A DNA stretch of 64,000 nucleotides from Lysobacter_K koreensis (GCF_042677045.1 NZ_JBHTIH010000002.1:992001-1056000); one strand, 5' to 3'; numbered from the stretch's first letter, positions 47,222 to 56,667 are shown. Numbers and translations are program-made. Notes: generated by a model not told the origin, from the letters alone.

Positions 47222-48541
47222 ATGCCCCCCCGCGCCCGCTCCGCCTGGTTCCGTACCCTCGGTCAGCTGGCCCTGATTCTGGCCAGTGCTGCCGTGGCCG
47301 GCGTGCTGGTCGGCCATCCCTGGCCGGTGGTGACGCTGGCCGCCTTGGGCGTGGTTGCCTGGCACTACTGGAAGCTGCGCAACGTGCTGCTGCGCCTGAC
47401 CGCGCGCCAGCGCCTGGCGCCGCCACTGGGCGAAGGGGTGTGGAACGAACTCGACCGCCTGCTCTACCGCAGCCAGGCCGAGATGCGCGGCCGCAAGCGT
47501 CGCCTGGTCGAGATGCTGCGGGCTTACCGCGCCGCCGCGGCCGCGCTGCCCGATGCGATCGTCGTGGTCGACCGCAACAGCCAGCGCGTGCAGTGGTTCA
47601 ACGAGGCCACTACGCCGCTGCTCGGCCTGCGCTACCCGCGCGACATCGGCTCGCCATTGGTGCAACGGCTGCAGCCGTTGCCGATCGCGCACTGGCTCGC
47701 GGCCGGCCGCAACGCCGAACCGCTGGAGACGCTGTCGCCGCTGAACCCGGCGATCAACCTCAGCCTGCGCCTGATCCCCTATTCCGAGAACCTGTGGCTG
47801 CTGGTCGCGCGCGACGTCAGCCGGCTGCTGCACCTGGAGCAGATGCGCCGCGATTTCGTCGCCAACGTCTCGCACGAACTGCGCACCCCGCTGACCGTGG
47901 TGCACGGCTACCTCGACATGCTCGACCCGGCCGAACATCCCGACTGGGCGCCGATGCTGGCCGAGATGCAGCGCCAGTCGCAGCGCATGACCCAGCTGGT
48001 CGAGGACCTGCTGATGCTGTCGCGGCTGGAGTCGACCGACACCCTGCCGGCCGAGGAAACCGTGGCGATGTCGTCGATGCTCAGCACGCTGCGGCGCGAG
48101 GCGCTGGCGCTGGGCCAGAACCGCCACGAGGTCAGCGTCGAGGATTCGGCCGGCGTCGACCTGTGGGGCTCCAACAAGGAACTGCACAGTGCGTTCTCCA
48201 ACCTGGTCGGCAACGCGGTGCGCTACACCCCGGCCGGCGGCACGATCCGCATCGCGTTCCGTCGCGAGGGCGCCGGCGCGGTGCTGGAAGTGGTCGACAG
48301 CGGCTACGGTATTCCCGCCGCACACCTGCCGCGCATTACCGAACGTTTCTATCGCGTCTCGACCAGCCGCTCGCGCGAAAGCGGCGGCACCGGCCTGGGA
48401 CTGTCGATCGTCAAGCACGTGCTGAACCTGCACCAGGCGCGGCTCGACATCGCCAGCGAGGTCGGCCGCGGCAGTACCTTCTCCTGCCACTTCAGCGCCG
48501 AGCGCCTGCGCCGGCGCGACCACATCGAGCAGACCGCATGA
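47222..48541 (+). CDS. phoR: phosphate regulon sensor kinase PhoR
   Basis: A 439-residue histidine kinase: two N-terminal membrane helices (about residues 12-45), a PAS-like domain (PDAIVVVDRNSQRVQWFNEA), dimerisation domain with His218 (NVSHELRTPLTVVHGYLD), and ATPase motifs (FSNLVGNAVRYTP, DSGYGIP, GTGLGLSIVKHV). The small periplasmic loop is typical of PhoR, which senses phosphate through the Pst transporter. Start 47222 versus 47183 is uncertain. Overlaps ppk1 (ATGA). Confidence 0.95.
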   Translation: MPPRARSAWFRTLGQLALILASAAVAGVLVGHPWPVVTLAALGVVAWHYWKLRNVLLRLTARQRLAPPLGEGVWNELDRLLYRSQAEMRGRKRRLVEMLRAYRAAAAALPDAIVVVDRNSQRVQWFNEATTPLLGLRYPRDIGSPLVQRLQPLPIAHWLAAGRNAEPLETLSPLNPAINLSLRLIPYSENLWLLVARDVSRLLHLEQMRRDFVANVSHELRTPLTVVHGYLDMLDPAEHPDWAPMLAEMQRQSQRMTQLVEDLLMLSRLESTDTLPAEETVAMSSMLSTLRREALALGQNRHEVSVEDSAGVDLWGSNKELHSAFSNLVGNAVRYTPAGGTIRIAFRREGAGAVLEVVDSGYGIPAAHLPRITERFYRVSTSRSRESGGTGLGLSIVKHVLNLHQARLDIASEVGRGSTFSCHFSAERLRRRDHIEQTA

Positions 48542-50643
48542 CCGCCCCGATCGAACCCGGCCGCCTGACCCCGCGCGACCCCGCCGACAGCGACCCGCTG
48601 CGCGACCCGGCGCTGTACTTCAACCGCGAACTGTCGCAGCTGGACTTCAACTTCCGCGTGCTCGCGCAGGCGCAGGACCCGCAGGTGCCGCTGCTTGAGC
48701 GCCTGAAGTACCTGTGCATCTCCTGCACCAACCTCGACGAGTTCTTCGAGATCCGCGCCGGCACCCTGCGCCATGCCCAGGACCTCGGGCTGCCGGCCGG
48801 CCCGGACGGGCTGGCCCCGGCCACCGCGCTGTCGCGCATCCACGACAGCGCCGCGGACCTGGTCGCGGCGCAATACGCCTGCTGGAACGACGTGCTGCGG
48901 CCGGCGCTGGACGAGGCCGGCGTGCGCGTGCTGCACCGCGATGCCTGGAACGCGAAGCAGACCCGCTGGCTGCGCGCCTACTTCCGCGACGAGATCATGC
49001 CGGTGCTGTCGCCGCTGGGCCTGGACCCGTCGCACCCGTTCCCGAAGATCCTCAACAAGTCGCTGAACATCGTGGTCGTGCTCAAGGGCCGCGACGCGTT
49101 CGGCCGCGCCGGGCACCTGGCGATCGTGCGCGCGCCGCGCTCGCTGCCGCGCATCATCCAGATCCCGGAGAAGGTGTCCGGCGGCCCACACGATTTCGTG
49201 TTTCTGTCGGCGGTGCTGTCGGCGTTCGTCGACGAGATGTTCCCGGGGATGGAGGTCAAGGGCGCGTACCAGTTCCGCGTGACCCGCAACTCGGAGCTGC
49301 TGGTCGACGAGGAGGAAGTCGAGAACCTGGCGCTGGCGCTGCGCGACGAACTGGTCGGCCGCGGCTACATGCGCGCGGTGCGGCTGGAGATCGCCGAGCA
49401 GTGTCCTAAGCCGATCGTGCGCACCCTGCTGGACAACTTCGACCTCACCGAAAACGCGGTCTACCGCATCAACGGCCCGGTCAACCTCAACCGCGTGATC
49501 CAGGTCTACGACCTGGTCGCGCGCCCGGACCTGAAGTTCCCGCCGTACCAGCAGCGCGTGCCGTCGGGCACCGAGGCGATGTTCGAGCGCGTCAGCGAAG
49601 GCGACATGCTGCTGCACCACCCGTTCGAGGCGTTCTCGCCGGTGCTGGAGATGCTGCGCCAGGCCGCCGAGGACCCGAACGTGCTGGCGATCAAGCAGAC
49701 CCTGTACCGCTCAGGCAAGGACTCGCCGATCGTCGAACAGCTGGTGCAGGCCGCGCGCAACGGCAAGGACGTCACCGTCGTCGTGGAACTGCGCGCGCGC
49801 TTCGACGAGGAGGCCAACCTCGGCTTTGCCGACCGGCTGCAGGAAGCCGGCGTGCAGGTGGTGTACGGCGTGGTCGGCTACAAGACCCACGCCAAGATGC
49901 TGCTGATCGTGCGCCGGGAGGGCCGCAAGCTGCGCCGCTACGTGCACATGGGCACCGGCAACTACCACTCCGGCACCGCGCGCGCGTACACCGACCTCGG
50001 CCTGATCACCGCCGACCCCGACATCGGCAACGACGTGCACCTGATCTTCCAGCAGCTGTCCGGGCATGCGCCGACGCTCAAGCTCAAGCGCCTGCTGCAG
50101 GCGCCGTTCACGCTGCACGCCGGGGTGCTCAAGCGCATCGATCGCGAGACCCGCCACGCGGCTGCCGGCAAGCCGGCGCGGATCGTCGCCAAGATGAATG
50201 CCCTCAACGAACCGCAGGTGATCCGCGCGCTGTACCAGGCCTCGCAGGCCGGCGTGCAGATCGACCTGATCGTGCGCGGCGCGTGCACGCTGCGCCCGGG
50301 CGTGCCCGGGGTGTCGAACAACATCCGGGTGCGTTCGATCGTCGGCCGCTTCCTCGAGCACCACCGCGTGTACTGGTTCGGCAACGACGGCGAGCCGGAC
50401 CTGTTCTGCGCGAGCGCCGACTGGTTGGAGCGCAACCTGCTGCGCCGCGTCGAGACCGGCTTCCCGATCCTTGAGCCGGAGATTGCTGCGCGCGTCTACG
50501 ACGAGGCGCTGGCGAACTACCTGGCCGACAACACCCAGGCCTGGGAGCTGCAGGCCGACGGCAGCTACCGCCACGTGCAGCCCGGCGACGACGCGATGCC
50601 GCACTCCGCCCAGGCGTCGCTGTTGGCGAAGATTTGTGGATAG
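48538..50643 (+). CDS. ppk: polyphosphate kinase 1
   Basis: A 701-residue enzyme that polymerises the gamma phosphate of ATP into polyphosphate. YFNRELSQLDFNFRVL near the N-terminus, the phosphohistidine His470 in YVHMGTGNYH, and EHHRVYWFGNDGEPD in the second catalytic half are present. It overlaps phoR (ATGA), so polyphosphate synthesis should be coexpressed with the Pho regulators and rise on phosphate starvation. Confidence 0.97.
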   Translation: MTAPIEPGRLTPRDPADSDPLRDPALYFNRELSQLDFNFRVLAQAQDPQVPLLERLKYLCISCTNLDEFFEIRAGTLRHAQDLGLPAGPDGLAPATALSRIHDSAADLVAAQYACWNDVLRPALDEAGVRVLHRDAWNAKQTRWLRAYFRDEIMPVLSPLGLDPSHPFPKILNKSLNIVVVLKGRDAFGRAGHLAIVRAPRSLPRIIQIPEKVSGGPHDFVFLSAVLSAFVDEMFPGMEVKGAYQFRVTRNSELLVDEEEVENLALALRDELVGRGYMRAVRLEIAEQCPKPIVRTLLDNFDLTENAVYRINGPVNLNRVIQVYDLVARPDLKFPPYQQRVPSGTEAMFERVSEGDMLLHHPFEAFSPVLEMLRQAAEDPNVLAIKQTLYRSGKDSPIVEQLVQAARNGKDVTVVVELRARFDEEANLGFADRLQEAGVQVVYGVVGYKTHAKMLLIVRREGRKLRRYVHMGTGNYHSGTARAYTDLGLITADPDIGNDVHLIFQQLSGHAPTLKLKRLLQAPFTLHAGVLKRIDRETRHAAAGKPARIVAKMNALNEPQVIRALYQASQAGVQIDLIVRGACTLRPGVPGVSNNIRVRSIVGRFLEHHRVYWFGNDGEPDLFCASADWLERNLLRRVETGFPILEPEIAARVYDEALANYLADNTQAWELQADGSYRHVQPGDDAMPHSAQASLLAKICG

Positions 50644-50658
50644 GCGATCATTCCGCGG

Positions 50659-52188
50659 ATGAATGGACTCCTCCACACCGCCCGGCTGCCCTTGCAGGAC
50701 GGTGACCTGCTCGCCGCGGTCGACCTGGGGTCGAACAGTTTCCACATGGTGGTGTCGCGCTACGTGCTCGGCCAGCTGCGCACGGTCGACCGCCTGCGCG
50801 AAACGGTACGCCTGGCCGAAGGCCTCGACGGCAAGGGCGGGCTCGACCCGGCAGTGCGGCAGCGTGCGTTCGATTGCCTGTCGCGCTTCGGCCAGCGCGT
50901 GCGCGACATTCCCTCGCAGCGCGTGCGCGCGATCGCGACCAACACCGTGCGCCGCCTGAAGGAACCGCAGGCATTCCTGATGCCGGCCGAAAGCGCGCTC
51001 GGCCACGCGATCGAAGTCGTCGCCGGCCGCGAGGAGGCGCGCCTGATTTACCTGGGCGTGGCCCACGCGCAGCCGCCCAAGGACGGCCACCTGCGCCTGG
51101 TGATGGACATCGGCGGCGGCTCGACCGAATGCATCATCGGCGCCGGCTTTGAGGCGATCGAGCGCGAGAGCCTGCAACTGGGTTGCGTGGCGACCACGCG
51201 CCGGTTCTTCGGCAACGGCAAGCTGTCGCGCAAGCGCTGGAACTCGGCGCGGGCCGAAGTCAGCGCCGAGTTCCAGCAGTTTTCCGGTGCTTACCGCACG
51301 CTGGGCTGGGATGAGGTGCTCGGCTCGTCGGGCACGATCAAGGCGATCGGCGAGATCTGCGCGGCGATGAAACTGACCAAGGGCGCGATCAGCGCCGAGG
51401 CACTGCCAGTCGTGCGCGACCGGCTGCTGCAGGCCGAGCGCATCGACGCGATCGACCTGCCCGGCCTGTCCTCCGAACGCCGGCCGGTGATCGCCGGCGG
51501 CATCCTGGTGCTGGAGGCGGCGTTCGACGCGCTCGGCCTGAAGCGGATGATGGTCAGCAAGGCGGCGATGCGCGAAGGCGTGCTGTACGACATGCTCGGC
51601 CGCGGCGGCGCGCACGACCCGCGCGACGCCTCGGTGGCCGCGCTGGTGGAACGCTACGGCATCGACCGCGCCCAGGCCGCGCGCGTGGAAGCCACGGCGC
51701 TGCGCCTGTTCGACCAGGTCGCCGACCATTGGCACCTCGAGGACGACGACCGCCTGATGCTGGCCCGCGCCGCACGCCTGCACGAGCTCGGCTTGGCGAT
51801 CGCGCACAGCCAGTACCACGTGCACGGCGCGTACGTGATCGAGCATTCCGACATCGCCGGCTTCTCGCGCCAGCAGCAGCAGTTCCTGGCCGCTCTGGTG
51901 CGCACCCACCGCCGGGGCATCCCGAAGTCGGCGTTCGACGCCCTGCCCGACCGCCTGCTCGCGCCGGTGCGGCGCAGCGCCGCGCTGCTGCGGCTGGCGG
52001 TGTTGTTGCACCGCGCGCACGAGGCCGATCCGATCCCCACGCTGGATGCGCGCGCCGACGGCAATGCGCTGACGCTGGGCCTGGCCCGGCGCTGGCTGGA
52101 GGCGCGGCCGCTGCTCAAGGCCGATCTCGACGGCGAGCCCGAGGACATGGCCGACCTGGGCGTCACGCTGGATTTCAGCGCGAACTGA
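50659..52188 (+). CDS. ppx: exopolyphosphatase (Ppx/GppA family)
   Basis: A 509-residue ASKHA-fold phosphatase: LLAAVDLGSNSFHMVV at the N-terminus, VMDIGGGSTECIIG, and the HD-like C-terminal domain (ARAARLHELGLAIAHSQYHVHGAYVIEHSD). It degrades polyphosphate from the ends; GppA (pppGpp phosphatase) is possible but position 15 bases after ppk favours Ppx. Last of the phoB-phoR-ppk-ppx set. Confidence 0.95.
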   Translation: MNGLLHTARLPLQDGDLLAAVDLGSNSFHMVVSRYVLGQLRTVDRLRETVRLAEGLDGKGGLDPAVRQRAFDCLSRFGQRVRDIPSQRVRAIATNTVRRLKEPQAFLMPAESALGHAIEVVAGREEARLIYLGVAHAQPPKDGHLRLVMDIGGGSTECIIGAGFEAIERESLQLGCVATTRRFFGNGKLSRKRWNSARAEVSAEFQQFSGAYRTLGWDEVLGSSGTIKAIGEICAAMKLTKGAISAEALPVVRDRLLQAERIDAIDLPGLSSERRPVIAGGILVLEAAFDALGLKRMMVSKAAMREGVLYDMLGRGGAHDPRDASVAALVERYGIDRAQAARVEATALRLFDQVADHWHLEDDDRLMLARAARLHELGLAIAHSQYHVHGAYVIEHSDIAGFSRQQQQFLAALVRTHRRGIPKSAFDALPDRLLAPVRRSAALLRLAVLLHRAHEADPIPTLDARADGNALTLGLARRWLEARPLLKADLDGEPEDMADLGVTLDFSAN

Positions 52189-52288
52189 AGACCGCCTCCG
52201 TGCGGTAGCGCAAAGTGCCACCGACGCGCCAACCCCGCAACCGCGTGAGCAGCGACTGAGCAAGCGCGTCGACCAGCACGATCGGCCG

Positions 52289-52306
52289 CGGTCACGCGGC
52301 GGTCAC
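52289..52306 (+). promoter_or_regulatory. possible Pho box upstream of the glycosyltransferase gene
   Basis: CGGTCAC-GCGG-CGGTCAC has the 7-4-7 direct-repeat spacing of a Pho box, differing from the consensus CTGTCAY mainly by G for T at the second base of each half. It ends 70 bases before the start codon. No clear -10 is visible; could be a chance repeat in GC-rich DNA. Confidence 0.4.
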
Positions 52307-52376
52307 GGCCACGACACTTCGGGGACACACCCGCGGCCCACCCTGCAGCCACCAGGCAGCTTGGGGACAGCCGCGC

Positions 52377-53558
52377 ATGCGCTACGCCATCGTCACCGAG
52401 ACCTATCCGCCGGAGGTCAACGGCGTCGCGCTGACCGTGCAGGCGCTCGAGCAGGGCCTGCGCGCGCGCGGCCACGAGGTCGCGCTTATCCGCCCGCGGC
52501 AAGCCGACGAAACCCAAGGCAGCGCGCACGAACTGCTGGTCCGCGGCGCGCCGCTGCCGCGCTACCCGGGCCTGCGGCTCGGACTGCCGGCGACCCGCAA
52601 ACTTGCCGCGTGCTGGCAGGTCGAACGCCCCGATGCGATCTACGTCGCCACCGAAGGCCCGCTGGGCTGGTCGGCGCTGCGCGCGGCGCGGCGGCTCGGC
52701 ATCCCGGCCGCGACCGGCTTCCACACCCGCTTCGACCAGTACATGCGCGACTACGGCGCCGCGTTCCTCGCGCAGACCGCGCTGCGCTGGATGCGGCGTT
52801 TCCACAACGGCGCCGACGCGACCATCGTGCCGACCCGCGAGCTGGCGCAGCTGCTGGTCGACGAAGGCTTCGAGAACGTGCTGCGGCTGCCGCGCGCGGT
52901 CGATACGCAACTGTTTGACCCGGCGCGACGCGACCCGGGCCTGCGCGCGCAGTGGGGCGTCGGCGAAGAACAGCCGGTGGCGATCTACGTCGGCCGGATC
53001 GCGCCGGAGAAGAACCTCGGCTTGGCGGTGCGCGCGTTCCGGGCGCTGCAGGCCCAACGCCCGGACGCGCGCTTCGTCTGGGTCGGCGACGGCCCGGCGC
53101 GCGAAAAGCTGCAGCACGACAATCCCGGCTTCATCTTCTGCGGGGTGCAGCGCGGCGAGGCGCTGGCGCGCCACTTCGCCAGCGGCGATCTGTTCGTGTT
53201 CCCCAGCCACAGCGAAACCTTCGGCAACGTGACCCTGGAGGCGATGGCCAGTGGGGTGCCGACCATCGCGTTCGACTACGGCGCCGCTCGCGAGCACCTG
53301 CGCGACGGTGTGCACGGCGCAGCGATCGCCGACGGCGATGATTCCGGCTTCATCGCCGCGGTGGCGCGGATCGGTAGCGATGCGCCGCAACGCGCGGCGA
53401 TGGCCCGCGTCGGCCGTGAGGCGATCAGCGGCCTTCGCCCGGAACAGGTCGCGGCGGACTTCGAAGCCCTGTTGCAGGGCCTGGTCGAGGCGTCCTTCGA
53501 CACGAAGAGGCAGCGCAATACGCTCGCTTCCGCTCAGGATGATCGGGAGGCGGTATGA
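52377..53558 (+). CDS. glycosyltransferase family 4-like (GT-B)
   Basis: A 393-residue GT-B enzyme: N-terminal TETYPPEVNGVALTV, FHTRFDQYMRDYG, and the C-terminal donor site YVGRIAPEKNLGL, SHSETFGNVTLEAMASGVPTIAF. The opening and the EKN/ETFG signature are shared with bacterial glycolipid synthases and SqdX/MgdA-type enzymes, so a diacylglycerol glycosyltransferase is plausible. Follows ppx; overlaps a PAP2 phosphatase gene (ATGA). The last 25 residues (Thr/Gln/Asp-rich) look dispensable. Confidence 0.85.
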   Translation: MRYAIVTETYPPEVNGVALTVQALEQGLRARGHEVALIRPRQADETQGSAHELLVRGAPLPRYPGLRLGLPATRKLAACWQVERPDAIYVATEGPLGWSALRAARRLGIPAATGFHTRFDQYMRDYGAAFLAQTALRWMRRFHNGADATIVPTRELAQLLVDEGFENVLRLPRAVDTQLFDPARRDPGLRAQWGVGEEQPVAIYVGRIAPEKNLGLAVRAFRALQAQRPDARFVWVGDGPAREKLQHDNPGFIFCGVQRGEALARHFASGDLFVFPSHSETFGNVTLEAMASGVPTIAFDYGAAREHLRDGVHGAAIADGDDSGFIAAVARIGSDAPQRAAMARVGREAISGLRPEQVAADFEALLQGLVEASFDTKRQRNTLASAQDDREAV

Positions 53559-54106
53559 ATCGGCTGCCGTGGCGTAACCGCTTCAACGCCGGCGATTCGG
53601 GCTGGTGCCTGCGCGCGAACCGGGTCTGCGAACGCGGCGGCTCGCGGGTGTACTTCGCGGCGATCAGCCGGCTCGGCGACGGGATGTTCTGGTACGCGCT
53701 GATGGCGGCGCTGGTCATCGCCGACGGCATGGCAGGGCTGGTGGCCTCGGTCCACCTGGCCGTGACCGGCGTGATCGCGCTGAGCTTGTACAAGGGACTC
53801 AAGCGCTGGACCCGGCGCCCGCGGCCGTTCGCGTCCGACCGCCGCATCCACGCCTGGGTCGCGCCGCTGGACGAGTTCAGTTTTCCCTCGGGCCACACCC
53901 TGCACGCGGTCGCGTTCTCGCTGGTGGCCGCGGCCCATTACCCGGCGCTGGCGTGGCTGCTGATTCCGTTCACCGCCAGCGTCGCGGTGTCGCGCGTGGT
54001 GCTGGGCCTGCACTACCCCAGCGACGTGCTCGCCGCGACCGCGATCGGCAGCGCGTTGGGCGCATTGTCGCTGTGGCTGGTGCCTGGGGTGTCGCTGTTC
54101 GTCTGA
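53555..54106 (+). CDS. PAP2-family membrane phosphatase
   Basis: A 183-residue protein with about four membrane helices and the three PAP2 motifs: KRWTRRPRP, FPSGHTLHAV and SRVVLGLHYPSD, with the catalytic His residues. It could dephosphorylate phosphatidate or undecaprenyl pyrophosphate. Coupled to the glycosyltransferase by ATGA, suggesting it makes the diacylglycerol acceptor for that enzyme (inference). Gene ends near the converging nitrilase-like gene. Confidence 0.9.
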   Translation: MNRLPWRNRFNAGDSGWCLRANRVCERGGSRVYFAAISRLGDGMFWYALMAALVIADGMAGLVASVHLAVTGVIALSLYKGLKRWTRRPRPFASDRRIHAWVAPLDEFSFPSGHTLHAVAFSLVAAAHYPALAWLLIPFTASVAVSRVVLGLHYPSDVLAATAIGSALGALSLWLVPGVSLFV

Positions 54107-54164
54107 CCGTGTTGTCCGTCCGGGCTCCCTGCGGCAGCGCGACGTCAGTCGCGACCCGAATGCT

Positions 54165-55112
54165 TCACATCACGACCGACCTCGCTCCCGCGACAGCAGC
54201 GGCCGGGGCATCGAATGGCACGACCCGCGCCCGCGCCACGCTGGGGAAATACTGGCTGGCCCAATCGCGGTCGTTAAGCACCTGCGCCTGCCCACGAGTT
54301 GCCTCCAGCGCCGCGAAATCCAGCGTCGCGGTCGCCCAGCGTTGCTGGCCACGGGTCTGCACCAGCATCCCGTCGCACGGCAAACCCACGTCCATCGGCG
54401 CAATCAGCGCCGCCTCGCCGGTACCGACGTCCAGCACCGGGCTCCACGGCGCCACGCCTGCGCTCACGGCCTGCGCGACGAAGCAGCGGTTCTCCAGCGC
54501 ACGCGCCATGCAACCCACGCGCACGCGGGTCGCGGCGGCGTCCGAGCCAGTGCAACTGGGCACCAGCAGCAGGCGCGCGCCCGCTTCGCACTGCGCGCGT
54601 ACCGGCAGCGGGAACTCGCTGTCGTAGCCGGCCGCGATGCCGGCGCGGACCCCGGCGATCTCGAGCACTTTCAAGGCGTCGCCTGGCTCGATCACGCCGG
54701 CCTGTTTCTCGAATCCGTCCAGCCGCAGCTTGTCCTGCCAGGCGTGGCTGCCGTCGGGCGCGAACGCATAGCTGCGGTTGCGGTAGCGGCCACGACCGGT
54801 AGCAAGCAGAAAACTGCCGGCAACGATGTGCAGCCTCAGTTCGCGCGCCAGCAAGCCGAACAGCTCCAGCCACGCGCCGTGGTACGCCTGCGTCGCTGCC
54901 AGGCACGCATGCAGGTCGCCGTGGGTCGCCGCATCGAAGGTCGCGCCCAGTTCCAGCGACAGGTACTCGGGCAGCACCGCCAGCTGCGCGCCGGCCGCGC
55001 GCGCCTCGCCGAGCCACTGCGCCTGCTTGTCGGCAAAGGCGGCGAAGTCCGGCAGTTCGACCGGGGTGCCGATCACGTACTTGGCGACCGCCACTTTCAT
55101 TGCTGCGCTCAT
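54165..55112 (-). CDS. carbon-nitrogen hydrolase fold protein, catalytic Cys replaced by Gly
   Basis: A 315-residue nitrilase-superfamily protein. Glu49 (VLPEYLSLE) and Lys128 (WQDKLRLDGFE) of the Glu-Lys-Cys triad are present, but the nucleophile segment reads GIAAGYDSEFP, with Gly162 where the family has Cys (CYDxxFP). The DNA (GCC GGC TAC GAC) supports this. It may be a pseudoenzyme with a binding or regulatory role, or the assignment of the residue may shift by alignment. Start could also be an ATG at 55100. Downstream of creD in opposite phase of no obvious operon. Confidence 0.85.
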   Translation of the reverse strand: MSAAMKVAVAKYVIGTPVELPDFAAFADKQAQWLGEARAAGAQLAVLPEYLSLELGATFDAATHGDLHACLAATQAYHGAWLELFGLLARELRLHIVAGSFLLATGRGRYRNRSYAFAPDGSHAWQDKLRLDGFEKQAGVIEPGDALKVLEIAGVRAGIAAGYDSEFPLPVRAQCEAGARLLLVPSCTGSDAAATRVRVGCMARALENRCFVAQAVSAGVAPWSPVLDVGTGEAALIAPMDVGLPCDGMLVQTRGQQRWATATLDFAALEATRGQAQVLNDRDWASQYFPSVARARVVPFDAPAAAVAGARSVVM

Positions 55113-55225
55113 TGGTCAGGCTCCAGAATCGAGGTGAATCGCAAGACATGCGGTGGCTTGTCGCCGGTAGCCGGCGACGACCACGACCGCAGGCGCCACC
55201 GCCCACGGTCGCGACCGCCACGACT

Positions 55226-56584
55226 TCAAACGCGCGCCAGCGGCCGGCTCCCGGCGATGGCGTACCAGTCGACCTTGCGTGTCACCAGCATCAGCGTGGC
55301 GAGGATGAAGAACAGCAGGCCGGCGCCCATCACCAGCGCGTTGTCCTCCGACACCAGCAGCCCGTACAATGCGCCGTACAAGGTCGCCAGCATCGCCGCG
55401 AAACCGACCCCGCGCACGACCGAGCGCAACACCGCGCTGAGGTAGAAACCCAGCAAGCCGATGCAGGCGATGCTCGCGGCCAGGTACGCCCACGCGAACT
55501 CGATGTGTTCGCTAAGGCTGACCAGCAGCAGGAAGAAGATCGCCAGCGACAAGCCCACCAGGCCGTACTGGATCGGGTGGATCGGCAGCTGCTTGATCAG
55601 CTCGAAGATGAAGAAGCCGACGAAGGTCAGCAGCACGAACAGCAGCCCGTACTTGCTCGCGCGATCGGCCTGCGAGTAGATGTTGACCGGCTCGACCAGG
55701 GCCACGCTGATTGCGTCGAGGCCGCTGGTGCCCGCGGCGTCGCGGCCGGACGCCTCGCCCAGCGCCGGCAAGTTGCGGCCATCGAGGTACTGGCGCTGCG
55801 CGTTGCTGGCCACTGACGCCACCTGCCAGGTCGCATCGAAGCCCTGCTTGCCGACCTCGCGCACGCGTGGCAGGAAGCTGCCGCCGAACTTCGGGTGCGG
55901 CCAGCTGGAACTGATCGCGAACGTGTTGCCCTTGCCCAGCGGCACCAGCGCCAGCGATTCGGTGCCGCCCAGGGTGAAGTCCAGCTGCGTCTGCAGCGCG
56001 AGCACCTGGCCCGGGCGCGGCGCGGGCAGGCGCGCATGCAGGCCGGCGCCGTCGCGGCTGCCCAGCCCTTCGACGACGGTCACGGACACGCCGTCGATGC
56101 GCAGCCTTGGGGTGGTCATCAGTCCACGCACGTCGGCGATCCCGTAGCTCAGCCACGGCCGGCCGATCCTGCGCGCGCTGTCGGCCGAGTCGAGCGGAAT
56201 GGTCACGTCGAAGCGCGCGGCCGCACTGGCCTTCCACTCGTAGACGCGGACCTCGTGCAGGCCGCGCTTGCGGGTGCTCGGGGTGAGCGGTCCGCGCACG
56301 TCGAGGCTGGTCGGGAAGAAGGTCCAGTGGCGGGTGCGCTCGCGGCTGACCTTGCGCACGATGTTGTACCGGTCGGCCTCCTCGACTTCGACCGTCTGCG
56401 TGTACGGCACCACCAGCACCGGACCGGCGAACGCCTGCGCGCCGGCGTAGCTGCGCGCGATGTCGGCCACCGCCTGTGCGCGGTACTGCTGCCGCTCGTG
56501 GATGGTGCCGCGGATCATCGTCAGCGGCACCAGGATCGCCAGGGTCATCCCCAGCACCAACAACACTTTCAACCAGAGGCGCAT
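55226..56584 (-). CDS. creD: inner membrane protein CreD
   Basis: A 452-residue membrane protein: one N-terminal helix (LWLKVLLVLGMTLAILVPL), a large periplasmic domain with the RRxxLHEVRVYE-like segment, and about six C-terminal helices from residue 325. CreD is the main target of CreBC in enterobacteria, Aeromonas and Stenotrophomonas, where it affects envelope integrity and beta-lactam response. AGGAG precedes the ATG at 56584; a cre-tag lies 68 bases upstream. Confidence 0.93.
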   Translation of the reverse strand: MRLWLKVLLVLGMTLAILVPLTMIRGTIHERQQYRAQAVADIARSYAGAQAFAGPVLVVPYTQTVEVEEADRYNIVRKVSRERTRHWTFFPTSLDVRGPLTPSTRKRGLHEVRVYEWKASAAARFDVTIPLDSADSARRIGRPWLSYGIADVRGLMTTPRLRIDGVSVTVVEGLGSRDGAGLHARLPAPRPGQVLALQTQLDFTLGGTESLALVPLGKGNTFAISSSWPHPKFGGSFLPRVREVGKQGFDATWQVASVASNAQRQYLDGRNLPALGEASGRDAAGTSGLDAISVALVEPVNIYSQADRASKYGLLFVLLTFVGFFIFELIKQLPIHPIQYGLVGLSLAIFFLLLVSLSEHIEFAWAYLAASIACIGLLGFYLSAVLRSVVRGVGFAAMLATLYGALYGLLVSEDNALVMGAGLLFFILATLMLVTRKVDWYAIAGSRPLARV

Positions 56585-56651
56585 GTCCAACTCCTGTATT
56601 GGCAACAGGCGTCAGCGTCGACGGGATCGGTGCGGGGACGATGGCGCAACG

Positions 56652-56667
56652 GTGAAGCGAGGGTGAA
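56652..56667 (-). promoter_or_regulatory. cre-tag (CreB binding site) upstream of creD
   Basis: On the minus strand it reads TTCAC-CCTCGC-TTCAC, an exact match to the CreB operator TTCACnnnnnnTTCAC. It lies between creC and creD, 68-83 bases before the creD ATG, so CreB should activate creD from an internal promoter. Confidence 0.85.

Noticed and set aside
47440..50643. Apparent 1067-residue fusion leading into Ppk
   Set aside because: The first 366 codons are an out-of-frame shadow of phoR; Ppk starts at 48538 with an ATGA overlap.
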